Shown here: positions 46,809-55,049 of the stretch, in pieces | Numbering within the stretch: position 1 is the stretch's first letter | Layout: each line of letters opens with the position of its first letter | DNA from: Comamonas testosteroni | GTDB lineage: Bacteria; Pseudomonadota; Gammaproteobacteria; Burkholderiales; Burkholderiaceae_C | Length of the DNA: 64,000 nucleotides | Direction: 5' to 3' | NCBI GenBank assembly: GCA_008727115.1 | Contig: CP044131.1 | Span: 2,790,001-2,854,000, forward strand | The notes under the pieces: generated by a model | Seen by the model: the letters and a program-made list of their open reading frames with translations, nothing else | Told to the model about the DNA's origin: nothing | The model's database searches: none | Position numbers and translations under genes: made by a program

Positions 46809-47552
46809 TCAGGACACCACGCCGCCACCGTTGACCGGCAACACCTGGCCGTTGACCCATTCGGCTTCCTTGGAAGCCAGGTAGGTCACCGCCGCACCCA
46901 CATCCTGGGGCGATCCGGCACGGCCCACGGAGGTGCCGCGCTTGGCGATCTTTTCCGCACCTTCCCAGTTGTTCATGGTGCCCAGCGACAGCGCATTGGC
47001 CGTCACGCCATGCGGGCCGACTTCGCCCGACAGGTTGCGGATAAAGCCAATCGCCGCTGCTTTGGCCGCGCCATAGGCGCACAGGCCCATGCCGGTGGCC
47101 GTGCGCGCGGCGTCAGAGTTGATGGCCACGATACGGCCCCAGCCCTTTTCCTGCATGGCGGGCAGCATGGCCTGGCAGGCGTGCATCAGGCCGTGCAGAT
47201 TCAGCTGCAGCCAGGCATTCCATTCGGACTCTGGCGACTGCAGAAACGGTGTGTAGCCCCAGCCTTGCGCGGGGATGCCAGCGTTGTGCACAAAGATATC
47301 GACAGTGCCCACTTCGGCCTTGATACGGTCGACCATGGCAAAGATCGCTGCACGGTCGGTCAGATCGGCTGCCTGGGCCGAGGCTTTGAAACCCATCTCC
47401 TGCAACTGACGCGCGGCGCTTTCAGCACGGTCGGCATGAAAGTCGTTGACCACCACATGCGCGCCCTGCGTGGCCAAGGCCTGTGCAATGCCAAAGCCCA
47501 TGCCGCGACCCGCGCCGCTGACCAGTGCCACTTTTCCATCCAGTCTGAACAT
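46809..47552 (-). CDS. Short-chain dehydrogenase (FabG-like)
   Basis: A 247-residue SDR: SGAGRGMGFGIAQAL for the cofactor, HNAGIPAQGWG, AINSDAARTA with the catalytic Ser, and YGAAKAAAIGF with Tyr and Lys, then VNGGGV at the end. TTGTTC-spaced GGAG precedes the ATG at 47552. It is a single-gene unit with its own terminator, divergent from the CoA racemase gene. A 3-hydroxyacyl-CoA or steroid-alcohol dehydrogenase role is likely, but the substrate cannot be fixed. Confidence 0.75.
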   Translation of the reverse strand: MFRLDGKVALVSGAGRGMGFGIAQALATQGAHVVVNDFHADRAESAARQLQEMGFKASAQAADLTDRAAIFAMVDRIKAEVGTVDIFVHNAGIPAQGWGYTPFLQSPESEWNAWLQLNLHGLMHACQAMLPAMQEKGWGRIVAINSDAARTATGMGLCAYGAAKAAAIGFIRNLSGEVGPHGVTANALSLGTMNNWEGAEKIAKRGTSVGRAGSPQDVGAAVTYLASKEAEWVNGQVLPVNGGGVVS

Positions 47553-47688
47553 TGTTCTTATCTCCTTGTTCGGGTTTGAAGCCCACAGTGTTGGTTGCAC
47601 CTCGGGTCGCTACATACTCCAAACGGACGGGGTCAGCGTGCTGCAGCTGGGCAAAAGTGAAGACATTGCAGCCTTGCAGGAGACAAGA

Positions 47689-48873
47689 ATGAACACAGAG
47701 CATCACAACCCAACCCACGGATCAGGCCCTTTGAGCGGCCTGCGCATCATCGAGTTTTCCGGCATAGGGCCAGGCCCCTTCGCCGGCATGATGCTGGCCG
47801 ATATGGGGGCCGAGGTCATCCTCATAGAGCGCAGCGCCGATCATGCGACTGCCTCTCACTACCCACGCATGGCGCAGAACCGGGGCAAGAAATCGATTGC
47901 ACTCGACCTCAAGTCCGAAGCCGGACGCGAGGCTGCATGGAAGCTCATTGAATCGGCCGACGCATTGATCGAGGGCTTTCGCCCCGGCGTGATGGAGCGC
48001 CTAGGCTTTGGCCCCGAAGAAGTGGCCAAACGCGCGCCGCGCCTGGTCTTTGGCCGCGTCACCGGCTGGGGCCAGACCGGCCCGCTGGCCCAGGCGGCTG
48101 GCCACGATATCAACTATGTGGCGCTGACTGGCGTGATGGCCACGTCCATGCGGCCCGGCCAGGCCCCGGTGCTGCCGCCCACCATCGTGGGCGATATGGC
48201 GGGCGGCGGCATGTTTTTGCTCTTCGGCATCCTGTGCGCCATTTTTGAAGCGCAAAAATCAGGCAAGGGCCAGGTGGTGGACGCCGCCATGATTGACGGT
48301 GTGGCCGCCATGAGCGGGCTGATTCACCAGATGCGCAGCGGCATGGGCTACTGGCAGGATGAGCCGGCGCACAACCACTTCCTGAACACCTCGCCGTTCT
48401 ACGAAGTGTTTGAATGCGCCGATGGCAAGCACATCACGCTGGGTGCCATCGAGCCGCAGTTCTATGCGCTGCTGCTGCAAAAACTGGGATTGACGGACGC
48501 AGACCCCAAGCGCCAGTACAAGACCAGCGACTGGCCCGCCCTCAAGGCCCGCGTGGCCTACGTGGTGCGCAGCAAGACGCAGGCGCAGTGGTGCGAGGAG
48601 CTGGAAGGCAGCGATGTCTGCTTTGCCCCCGTGCTGAGCCTGGCCGATGCGCCCAGCCACCCGCACAACGCCGAGCGTCAGATGTTTGTGGATCTGGAGG
48701 TCGATGGCAAAACCCAGCGTCAGCCCGCGCCCGCGCCGCGCTTTTCACGCACGCCTGCACGCCAGCCTGTGCCCGGCACGCGCATCGGTCAGGATACGGA
48801 CGCCTTGCTGGCCAGCGTGGGCTATGCAGAGAGCGATATTGCCGCACTGCGCGAGAGCAAGGCCTGCGCCTGA
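47689..48873 (+). CDS. Alpha-methylacyl-CoA racemase (CaiB/BaiF family)
   Basis: A 394-residue CoA-transferase family III protein. GIGPGPFAGMMLADMGAEV is the CoA-binding signature of AMACR/MCR-type racemases, and His139 (AGHDINY) and Asp169 (VGDMAGGG) are spaced 30 residues apart exactly as the His126/Asp156 catalytic pair of mycobacterial MCR. It would invert the alpha-methyl centre of a branched acyl-CoA, which sterol side chains need because beta-oxidation accepts only one epimer. GCAGGAGACAAGA precedes the ATG at 47689; longer upstream frames run into the divergent SDR promoter. Confidence 0.87.
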   Translation: MNTEHHNPTHGSGPLSGLRIIEFSGIGPGPFAGMMLADMGAEVILIERSADHATASHYPRMAQNRGKKSIALDLKSEAGREAAWKLIESADALIEGFRPGVMERLGFGPEEVAKRAPRLVFGRVTGWGQTGPLAQAAGHDINYVALTGVMATSMRPGQAPVLPPTIVGDMAGGGMFLLFGILCAIFEAQKSGKGQVVDAAMIDGVAAMSGLIHQMRSGMGYWQDEPAHNHFLNTSPFYEVFECADGKHITLGAIEPQFYALLLQKLGLTDADPKRQYKTSDWPALKARVAYVVRSKTQAQWCEELEGSDVCFAPVLSLADAPSHPHNAERQMFVDLEVDGKTQRQPAPAPRFSRTPARQPVPGTRIGQDTDALLASVGYAESDIAALRESKACA

Positions 48874-48929
48874 CATGACTGGAGAGTTGCTGCAGGGCGG
48901 GCTATGACGGCTCCTCCTGCCAACCCGCT

Positions 48930-49030
48930 TCTCAAAATAGGAGCTGCTAGCGCTTTCTGCAATTGATTTTCCGATCAATTTTTATCTGAAATCAATAGCA
49001 GATAGGCGCTATAAGCTCTTTATTCAATAG
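48930..49030. repeat. Comamonad-type intergenic palindromic repeat
   Basis: An AT-rich block with AGGAGCTGCTAGCGCTTT and a partly complementary ATAGCAGATAGGCGCTATAAGC arm, a pattern I associate with repeats scattered in Comamonas and Acidovorax intergenic regions. It separates the convergent racemase and TetR genes and may act as a weak terminator. Confidence 0.5.
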
Positions 49031-49054
49031 CAAACTTTCCCACAGCTTTAGGCC

Positions 49055-49603
49055 TCAGACCGTGATCCGGCGCACGAACTCCGTCACTTCCTCGCGGTTG
49101 ATGTGGTTCTTGGTGACCAGGTTGTGCATGACCACACCGTCAATGAACGCGTCCAGAATTTTGGCGGTGCTGGGATCAAAGTAACGGCTCATATAGCCTT
49201 CTACCCAACCCATCCAGCGCTGCAGCAGCGGTCGCCCGCTAGGCGTTCTGGCCGCGTAGGCAGACATCTCGAAGACCAGCACCCAGTTGCGCTCGCAGGT
49301 CCAGAGTTCATTGCATATCAGGTCAATGATGGCCTGGCACGCCTCGTCCTTGCTCGCTGCCTGCTCCAGCCTGCTCAGCATCTGGCGCGACATATCGTCT
49401 GCCAGCTTGCTGAAGGCTTCATGGAGCAGCTGCTCCATGCCCTGGAAGTAATAAGTCATTGCCCCCAGCGGCACATCGGCCACCTCGGCCACGCGCCGGT
49501 GCGTGGTGCCGGCCACGCCGTGAATGGCAATCACCTCCAGCGCTGCTTCAATGATCCGGTCGCGCCGCGCCGGGTCATAGCGCCTTTTCGTTGTGCTGTT
49601 CAT
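49055..49603 (-). CDS. TetR-family repressor
   Basis: A 182-residue regulator. The N-terminal helix-turn-helix is clear (RDRIIEAALEVIAIHGVAGTTHRRVAEVADVPLGAMTYYF), followed by an all-helical ligand-binding part (IDLICNELW, FEMSAYAARTPSGRPLLQRWM). It is divergent from an MFS exporter-like gene with a repeat-rich operator between, the classic layout of a TetR repressor controlling a neighbouring pump. The ligand is unknown. Confidence 0.88.
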   Translation of the reverse strand: MNSTTKRRYDPARRDRIIEAALEVIAIHGVAGTTHRRVAEVADVPLGAMTYYFQGMEQLLHEAFSKLADDMSRQMLSRLEQAASKDEACQAIIDLICNELWTCERNWVLVFEMSAYAARTPSGRPLLQRWMGWVEGYMSRYFDPSTAKILDAFIDGVVMHNLVTKNHINREEVTEFVRRITV

Positions 49604-49643
49604 ATCCTTGCTTGTCTCTGCTTCCGATCAAAATCTACGCATA

Positions 49644-49678
49644 TGGTACATCTGTACATATAATGTACGTTTGTACAA
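49644..49678. promoter_or_regulatory. GTAC-repeat operator between tetR and MFS genes
   Basis: Four GTAC cores at 49646, 49654, 49665 and 49673 form two GTAC-N4-GTAC half-sites arranged symmetrically about 49661. It fits cooperative binding of TetR dimers covering both divergent promoters. Confidence 0.7.
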
Positions 49679-49693
49679 CATACTGAGCATCCC

Positions 49694-50887
49694 ATGCCAA
49701 CGCCTCTGCAACGCAGAAAGATTGCGCTTTTCGTCTACTTCTTCATTCCCGGCCTGGCACTGGCCTCCTGGGTAACGCGCACACCAGCTATTCGCGATGC
49801 AATTGGTGCTTCCATTGCCCAGATGGGCATGGTGCTGGCGGGTTTGTCCGTGGGCTCCATGTGCGGCGTGCTCCTTGCAGGCCGCATCATTCAAAAGCGC
49901 GGCACGCGCTTCACCATGCTGCTGGGCCTGTCGATGGTCTGCATTTCCTTGCTCACCATGGGCGCAGGCGTCGTCACCGGGCTTCAGCCCCTGGTCGGCC
50001 TGGGACTGGGCTTTTTTGGCTGGGGCATGGGCACGGCTGAAATTTCCATCAACATGGATGCTGCCGTCGTAGAGCACGAATCCGGCCAGCATGTCATGCA
50101 CATCCTGCACGGCTGCTTCAGCCTGGGAACATTGCTGGGCGCCTTGCTGGGGCTGCTTGCCAATGCCGCTCATATTCCTGTTGCAGTCCACCTCAGCGGA
50201 ACTTTTGTCGTCATCAGCCTGCTGCTGTGGCGCTTTGCCGCGCACATTCCTGCAGGCCTTGGCATGCAGAGTGCCGAGGAAAAATCTGCCACGCAAGCCA
50301 CCACAGCGCAGGCCTCGGTTTGGCGCGACACGCGCGTGCTGATGATTGGATTCGTGGTCTTTGCCATGGCCCTGACCGAAGGCGCGGCTTATGACTGGCT
50401 GCCCATCTTGCTGGTCGATGAGCATGGTTTCAGCGCGGCGCTGGGCTCCATGATCTTTGTGGTGTTTGCCGCCATGATGACGCTGGGCCGCTTTGGTGGC
50501 AGCTTTTTGCTCAAGCGCTTTGGCCGTCTGGTGGTGGTGCGCGCCAGCATCATCCTGGCGGCCGCCGGCGTAGCCTTTGTGGCTCTGGGCCACAGCCAGG
50601 TGCTGGCAGGCGTGGCCGTCATGTGCTGGGGCCTGGGCGCGGCACTGGGATTTCCGGTGGCCCTGTCTGCCGCGGCCGAGGGCGGTGGCCAGATGGCCGA
50701 GCGCGTCAAGGCCGTGGCCACCATTGGCTACGTCGCCTTGCTGGTAGGCCCGCCCGCCCTGGGCTTTGTAGGCCAGACCTTTGGCCTGCGCGGAGCCATG
50801 CTGCTGGTGCTTTGCTTTACCTGCATCGCCATCTTCATGTCGGGCTCCATGAGAACGCCTCGCCCTCACACTCTGAAGAAGCCCTAA
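49694..50887 (+). CDS. MFS transporter (YbjJ-like)
   Basis: A 397-residue transporter with about 12 hydrophobic segments; the N-terminus (ALASWVTRTPAIRDAIG) and GWGMGTAEISINMDAA match the YbjJ-type MFS group rather than the spinster-like trio elsewhere. It is divergent from the TetR gene and probably repressed by it. It may export a toxic steroid or another compound. A strong hairpin terminator follows. Confidence 0.83.
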   Translation: MPTPLQRRKIALFVYFFIPGLALASWVTRTPAIRDAIGASIAQMGMVLAGLSVGSMCGVLLAGRIIQKRGTRFTMLLGLSMVCISLLTMGAGVVTGLQPLVGLGLGFFGWGMGTAEISINMDAAVVEHESGQHVMHILHGCFSLGTLLGALLGLLANAAHIPVAVHLSGTFVVISLLLWRFAAHIPAGLGMQSAEEKSATQATTAQASVWRDTRVLMIGFVVFAMALTEGAAYDWLPILLVDEHGFSAALGSMIFVVFAAMMTLGRFGGSFLLKRFGRLVVVRASIILAAAGVAFVALGHSQVLAGVAVMCWGLGAALGFPVALSAAAEGGGQMAERVKAVATIGYVALLVGPPALGFVGQTFGLRGAMLLVLCFTCIAIFMSGSMRTPRPHTLKKP

Positions 50888-50900
50888 ACACGCAGGCAGC

Positions 50901-50926
50901 AAAAAGCGGGCCTGAGCCCGCTTTTT
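50901..50926. terminator. Bidirectional terminator
   Basis: A perfect 11-bp stem (AAAAAGCGGGC with its complement) around a CTGA loop, with poly-A and poly-T on its two sides, between the convergent MFS and LuxR-type genes. Confidence 0.9.
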
Positions 50927-50947
50927 GAGGATTGTTCCCGCAACGGC

Positions 50948-52195
50948 TTACTTGTTGCCCAGCCAGGCCAAGCTGTTGAGGAAGATGCGCACCAGCTCGG
51001 TCTGGCGGCGCACGCCCGTCTTAGAAAAGATGGAGCGCAGATGAGCACGTGCCGTGTTGCGACGGATATTGAGTGCCTCGGCGGCTTCCTCCAGGGACAG
51101 GCCGTTGGCCAGCTGAATCGCCAGTGAAGTCTCGGCCGGTGTCAGCTGGAACAGCTGCTGGGCCAGCTTCACGGGTGGATCCGCCTTGCCGCCGGTGTCG
51201 CGCACAAAGACGGCGACGCTGGGGCGCTGCTTGCCTTCGGTCCACTCATCGGGGGAGATGCTTTGCACCACCACGCCCCAGTTGAGCTGGCCGGACTGAC
51301 GGCTCACCGACATGCCTTCGGTCATGGACAGACGCGAGACCTGGGTGTGCATGAGCGCATCCTTGATCAGGCGCTGCAGCTTGCGGTTGTCGTTGGCGTA
51401 GTTGGCCTCCAGCATGCCGCCGGAGATCTTCAGTCCGTCCTGCATGTCCAGAATGCTGGCCGCAGCCGGATTGCACTCCAGCACGTTGCCGTTCTGATCC
51501 AGGATAACCACCCCCACCATCAGCTGAGCCGTGGCCTTGCTGTACAGAGAGATGACCTGTCTATCCTGGTTCACCGACAGGTGCAGGTTCAGCGCACGCT
51601 TGATGTGCGGCAGCATCATGGCGCCAAAGGCACGCTCTTGCTTGGTGAAAGCCGGAGCACCTTCGGGGCGCGTGATGCGCAGCCCATAAACACAGCTGTC
51701 CTTGGTGACGATGTCGGCCGCCATGACATGGAAGACCTGCAACTGCTTGCACCAGTCGTTGTAGTAGCTCGAAGCTCTCCACTCCGACTCGGGCATCACA
51801 TCACCCACCGTCACGATGCGATCCGTAGGCATGCTGCGAAACGGACTCATGCTGATCTTGGGGCAGTTGGGCATCAAATCGCGGCGGTCGCCCGCAGCGG
51901 AGACGATCAGACCCACGTCATCGGCACTGCCTGGACGCACGATCAACGACGCGTAGTTGCCGCCCAGCTGCAGGCGCAAGGACTCCAGAAAAGGCTTCCA
52001 GCCTTCGGGGTCCATGGCCGCTTCATAGAGCTGACTGATCAGCGCACTGAACTGCTCGGCGGTCACAAAAGGCACATCGCTCGACGTGCGAACGGGAGCC
52101 GGGGTATCGAATACGGGTACATCCTTCATCACGCAAGCAATAGAGCTTGGTGAATAGCTGAAGAAACCCATTTTGGCGAAAGCGCTGTCCATCAT
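50948..52195 (-). CDS. LuxR-type regulator with PAS-like sensor (TeiR/TesR-like)
   Basis: A 415-residue protein whose C-terminus is a LuxR/FixJ-type helix-turn-helix (LTPAETSLAIQLANGLSLEEAAEALNIRRNTARAHLRSIF). The middle (VGVVILDQNGNVLECNPAAASIL) is a PAS-like sensor, and the N-terminal part may bind ligand. AGGAG lies 6 bp before the ATG at 52195. The layout and length resemble TeiR/TesR, the testosterone-inducible activator of C. testosteroni, though identity with it is not shown. It is just downstream of a thiolase gene (34 bp gap) and likely co-transcribed, so it may control the cluster. Confidence 0.75.
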   Translation of the reverse strand: MMDSAFAKMGFFSYSPSSIACVMKDVPVFDTPAPVRTSSDVPFVTAEQFSALISQLYEAAMDPEGWKPFLESLRLQLGGNYASLIVRPGSADDVGLIVSAAGDRRDLMPNCPKISMSPFRSMPTDRIVTVGDVMPESEWRASSYYNDWCKQLQVFHVMAADIVTKDSCVYGLRITRPEGAPAFTKQERAFGAMMLPHIKRALNLHLSVNQDRQVISLYSKATAQLMVGVVILDQNGNVLECNPAAASILDMQDGLKISGGMLEANYANDNRKLQRLIKDALMHTQVSRLSMTEGMSVSRQSGQLNWGVVVQSISPDEWTEGKQRPSVAVFVRDTGGKADPPVKLAQQLFQLTPAETSLAIQLANGLSLEEAAEALNIRRNTARAHLRSIFSKTGVRRQTELVRIFLNSLAWLGNK

Positions 52196-52229
52196 GTTCA
52201 ACTCCTCGTTGAAATCGACTTCAGACAGA

Positions 52230-53432
52230 TTAGTTCAGCTCAAACAGGCCAGCAGCGCCCATGCCGCCGCCAATACACATGCTCACAACTACAAAACGCA
52301 CACCGCGGCGGCGACCTTCCAGCAGGGCATGACCCACCAGACGCGCACCGGACATACCGAAGGGGTGACCAATGGAGATGGCACCGCCGTTGACGTTCAG
52401 ACGGTCATCGGGAATTCCCATCTGATCGCGACTGTAGATCACCTGGCAGGCGAAGGCTTCATTGATTTCCCACAGGCCAATGTCACCCACGGTCAAGCCA
52501 TGCTGCTTGAGCAGCTTGGGAATGGCGTAGACGGGACCAATACCCATTTCATCGGCACGGCAGCCTGCCACGGCCACGCCGCGATAGGTGCCCAGAGGTG
52601 CCAGGCCACGGGCCTTGGCTTCGTCAGCGCTCATCACCACGCAGGCGCTGGCACCGTCGGACAGCTGCGAGGCATTGCCAGCCGTGATGAACTGGCCTTC
52701 CGGCACCCACTGGCCGTTCTTCCACACGGGCTTGAGCTTGGCCAGGCTTTCCAGCGTGGTTTCGGCGCGGTTGCCTTCGTCGCGGGTCAGCGTGACTTCT
52801 TCGCTGCCAGTGACATTGCCTTCCTTGTCGAACAGCTGCTTGGTCGTGGTCAGTGGCACGATTTCGTCGTCGAACAAGCCCTTGGCCTGAGCCGCTGCCA
52901 CGCGCTGCTGGCTGCGCAGTGAGTACTCATCCTGGGCTTCGCGGCTGATGCCGTAGCGCTGGCTAACCAGCTCGGCCGTCTCGATCATCTGGATGTAGGC
53001 CGTCGGCTCTGCAGCCAGCACGGCCTTGGACTGTGCACGGTAGGCGTTCTTGTACTTGTTCTGTACCAGAGAGATGGACTCCAGACCACCGGCCACAGCG
53101 ATGTTCATCTCGCCGGTCATCACACCCTTGGCAGCGGTGGCAATGCTCATCAGGCCCGAAGCGCACATGCGGTCAATGACCATGCCGCCCACGGACTCTG
53201 GCAGACCTGCGGTGTAACCACACAGACGACCCAGGTTGTAGCCCTGCGTGCCTTGCTGTGCGGCAATGCCCAAAATGACATCATCCACATCGGCGCCAGC
53301 CACATTGGCCTTGTTCAAGGCCGCACGAATGACGTGCCCACCCAGCACCGGTGCTTCGGTGTCGTTGAAGGCTCCACGGTAAGCCTTGCCGATGGGGGTA
53401 CGTGCCGTCGAAACGATGACTGCGTCTTTCAT
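52230..53432 (-). CDS. Acetyl-CoA acetyltransferase (AtoB-like thiolase)
   Basis: A 400-residue thiolase with Cys90 ([11 protein letters not shown]), [17 protein letters not shown] and [11 protein letters not shown]. The start at MKDAVIV follows AGGAGACAG. It differs from the FadA-type thiolase at 45275 and the FadA6-like one at 61635, giving three thiolases in the window. It precedes the LuxR-type regulator, and its promoter faces the end of the MaoC gene. Confidence 0.87.
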   Translation of the reverse strand: MKDAVIVSTARTPIGKAYRGAFNDTEAPVLGGHVIRAALNKANVAGADVDDVILGIAAQQGTQGYNLGRLCGYTAGLPESVGGMVIDRMCASGLMSIATAAKGVMTGEMNIAVAGGLESISLVQNKYKNAYRAQSKAVLAAEPTAYIQMIETAELVSQRYGISREAQDEYSLRSQQRVAAAQAKGLFDDEIVPLTTTKQLFDKEGNVTGSEEVTLTRDEGNRAETTLESLAKLKPVWKNGQWVPEGQFITAGNASQLSDGASACVVMSADEAKARGLAPLGTYRGVAVAGCRADEMGIGPVYAIPKLLKQHGLTVGDIGLWEINEAFACQVIYSRDQMGIPDDRLNVNGGAISIGHPFGMSGARLVGHALLEGRRRGVRFVVVSMCIGGGMGAAGLFELN

Positions 53433-53526
53433 GATCTGTCTCCTAACTTTCTCTTCGTCGCGCCTTGAGCAGTGGTTACTGCCCTTCAGAGGCTGGCCAC
53501 TCTTTTGGTAGCTCATTCCTCTTCTC

Positions 53527-53562
53527 AAAAAATGCCAATGTCAGCGGATGCGGACATTGGCA
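53527..53562 (-). terminator. Terminator of the SDR-MaoC pair
   Basis: A perfect 10-bp stem (TGCCAATGTC at 53533-53542 with 53553-53562) with six A on its left, just downstream of the MaoC stop on the minus strand. Confidence 0.82.
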
Positions 53563-53567
53563 CACAC

Positions 53568-54053
53568 TCAATTTTCCGGGCTGAAAAACAGTCGGCTGAT
53601 GGTTTCCACCACACACCCGGGTTTATCCTGATCTCTCACCTGCACCGTGATGCGGATCGTGACCTGCACACCATCCTCACCAATCGGCGTTGCCGCCACG
53701 ACTTCACCGCTGCCGCGCACCAAGCTGTTCACCAGCACGGGGGCGGGAAAGCGCACTTTCTCGCAGCCATAGTTCACGCCCATCTTCAGGCCGCTATAGG
53801 CCACCAGCTGGGGCAGGAACAGATTGGCCAGAGACAGCGTCAGATAGCCGTGAGCCACACAGGCACCGAAGGGGCCGTTCTTGGCCTGCTCGGGGTCGAC
53901 ATGAATCCACTGGTGATCGCCCGTGGCATCGGCAAACTGGTTGATGCGCTCCTGGCTGATGGGCATCCACTCGGTCTCGCCCAACTGGCGGCCCACGGAG
54001 GCCAGCACCGATGCGGCCGAGTCAAACAAGACTTTTTCTGCGACGTCGCTCAT
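53568..54053 (-). CDS. MaoC-like (R)-specific enoyl-CoA hydratase
   Basis: A 161-residue single hot-dog domain. FADATGDHQWIHVDP carries the Asp/His catalytic pair of the MaoC family, and GACVAHGYLTLSL the second conserved segment. It would hydrate an enoyl-CoA. It begins 3 bp after the stop of the IpdF-like gene, so the two are co-translated, and a terminator follows. In the C/D-ring pathway such hydratases supply hydroxyacyl-CoA to the adjacent dehydrogenase. Confidence 0.82.
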   Translation of the reverse strand: MSDVAEKVLFDSAASVLASVGRQLGETEWMPISQERINQFADATGDHQWIHVDPEQAKNGPFGACVAHGYLTLSLANLFLPQLVAYSGLKMGVNYGCEKVRFPAPVLVNSLVRGSGEVVAATPIGEDGVQVTIRITVQVRDQDKPGCVVETISRLFFSPEN

Positions 54054-54056
54054 GAA

Positions 54057-54842
54057 TCAAGCCCTTTGCGAGCTGACGGACACCACTTCGCCCGTCATGT
54101 ACGAGGAGTAGTCGCTGGCCAGGAAAATCATGACGTTGGCCACTTCCCAAGGCTCGGCACCGCGGCCAAAGGCTTCCTTTTCGGACAACTTGGCCAGCAG
54201 CTCTTCAGAAGCCGACTTCTTGAGGAAGGCGTGGATGGCAATCGAAGGTGCCACCGCGTTGATGCGGATGCCGAACTCGGCCGCTTCCAGCGCCGAGCAG
54301 CGTGTGAAAGCCATCACGCCCGCCTTGGCGGCTGCGTAGTGGGCCTGCTCGGTCTGAGCGCGCCAGCCCAGCACGGAGGCGTTGTTCACGATCACGCCCT
54401 TGCCGCGTGGCTGCATGACCTTGAGTGCGGCGCGCGTCATGCGGAAGGTGCCGGTCAGCGTGATGTCGATGACCTTGCCCCACTCGTCGTCGCTCATGTC
54501 GACAACCTTGCAGCTGGTGCCAAGACCTGCGTTGTTGATCAGCACGTCGATGCCGCCCATGGCCTGGTCGGCTTCGGTGATCAGTGCCTGAACCTGCTCT
54601 TCCTTGCTCACGTCGCAGAGCTTGCCAAAGACCTGGGTCAAACCCGTATCTTTCTTGATCTGCTCCACGGCCTCTGCCAGACGACGTTCGTGCACATCCG
54701 AGATATACAAGGCTTTGCAGCCCTCTTCTGCTGCACGTTTTGCAGCAGAGAAGCCAATACCGGCGCCAGCAGCAGCGGTAACGAGCACAGTTTTGTCTTT
54801 GAGCAGACCGTGGGGGGCAACGTAGGAGGGAGCGCTAATCAT
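54057..54842 (-). CDS. ipdF: IpdF-like short-chain dehydrogenase of C/D-ring degradation
   Basis: A 261-residue SDR. LVTAAAGAGIG replaces the usual TGASxGIG motif, and VIVNNASVLGW, SHYAAAKAGVMA-type YAAAK active site and PWEVANVMIFLASDYSSYMTGEVVSVS match mycobacterial IpdF closely as I remember it. IpdF oxidises the hydroxyl of the hydrindane carboxylic CoA (HIP pathway). It lies directly upstream of a MaoC hydratase and near FadE30-like and FadA6-like genes, the expected partners. No strong ribosome site is visible at the ATG. Confidence 0.82.
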   Translation of the reverse strand: MISAPSYVAPHGLLKDKTVLVTAAAGAGIGFSAAKRAAEEGCKALYISDVHERRLAEAVEQIKKDTGLTQVFGKLCDVSKEEQVQALITEADQAMGGIDVLINNAGLGTSCKVVDMSDDEWGKVIDITLTGTFRMTRAALKVMQPRGKGVIVNNASVLGWRAQTEQAHYAAAKAGVMAFTRCSALEAAEFGIRINAVAPSIAIHAFLKKSASEELLAKLSEKEAFGRGAEPWEVANVMIFLASDYSSYMTGEVVSVSSQRA

Positions 54843-54953
54843 GTGTCATTTAGAAGGTAGTTAGCTTGATCTTCAGGTCCTCGCTGCATTGCAGCATCGT
54901 CACTTTGGACGATAGGTCATTCCCTAATGTCGCCAGACCGACATTCAAAACGT

Positions 54954-55001
54954 AAAAATGCTGCAAACCATGAGCAAAAACCCTTGGATTGCAGCATTTT
55001 T
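54954..55001 (-). terminator. Terminator of the acyl-CoA dehydrogenase pair
   Basis: A 13-bp perfect stem (54954-54966 with 54989-55001, AAAAATGCTGCAA) with A-run on the left and T-run on the right, about 50 bp past the 55050 stop. Confidence 0.85.
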
Positions 55002-55049
55002 TCTATGCCAATCGGAGTACTCTGCTCTCCGATCAAGTCGCCCCTGCTA

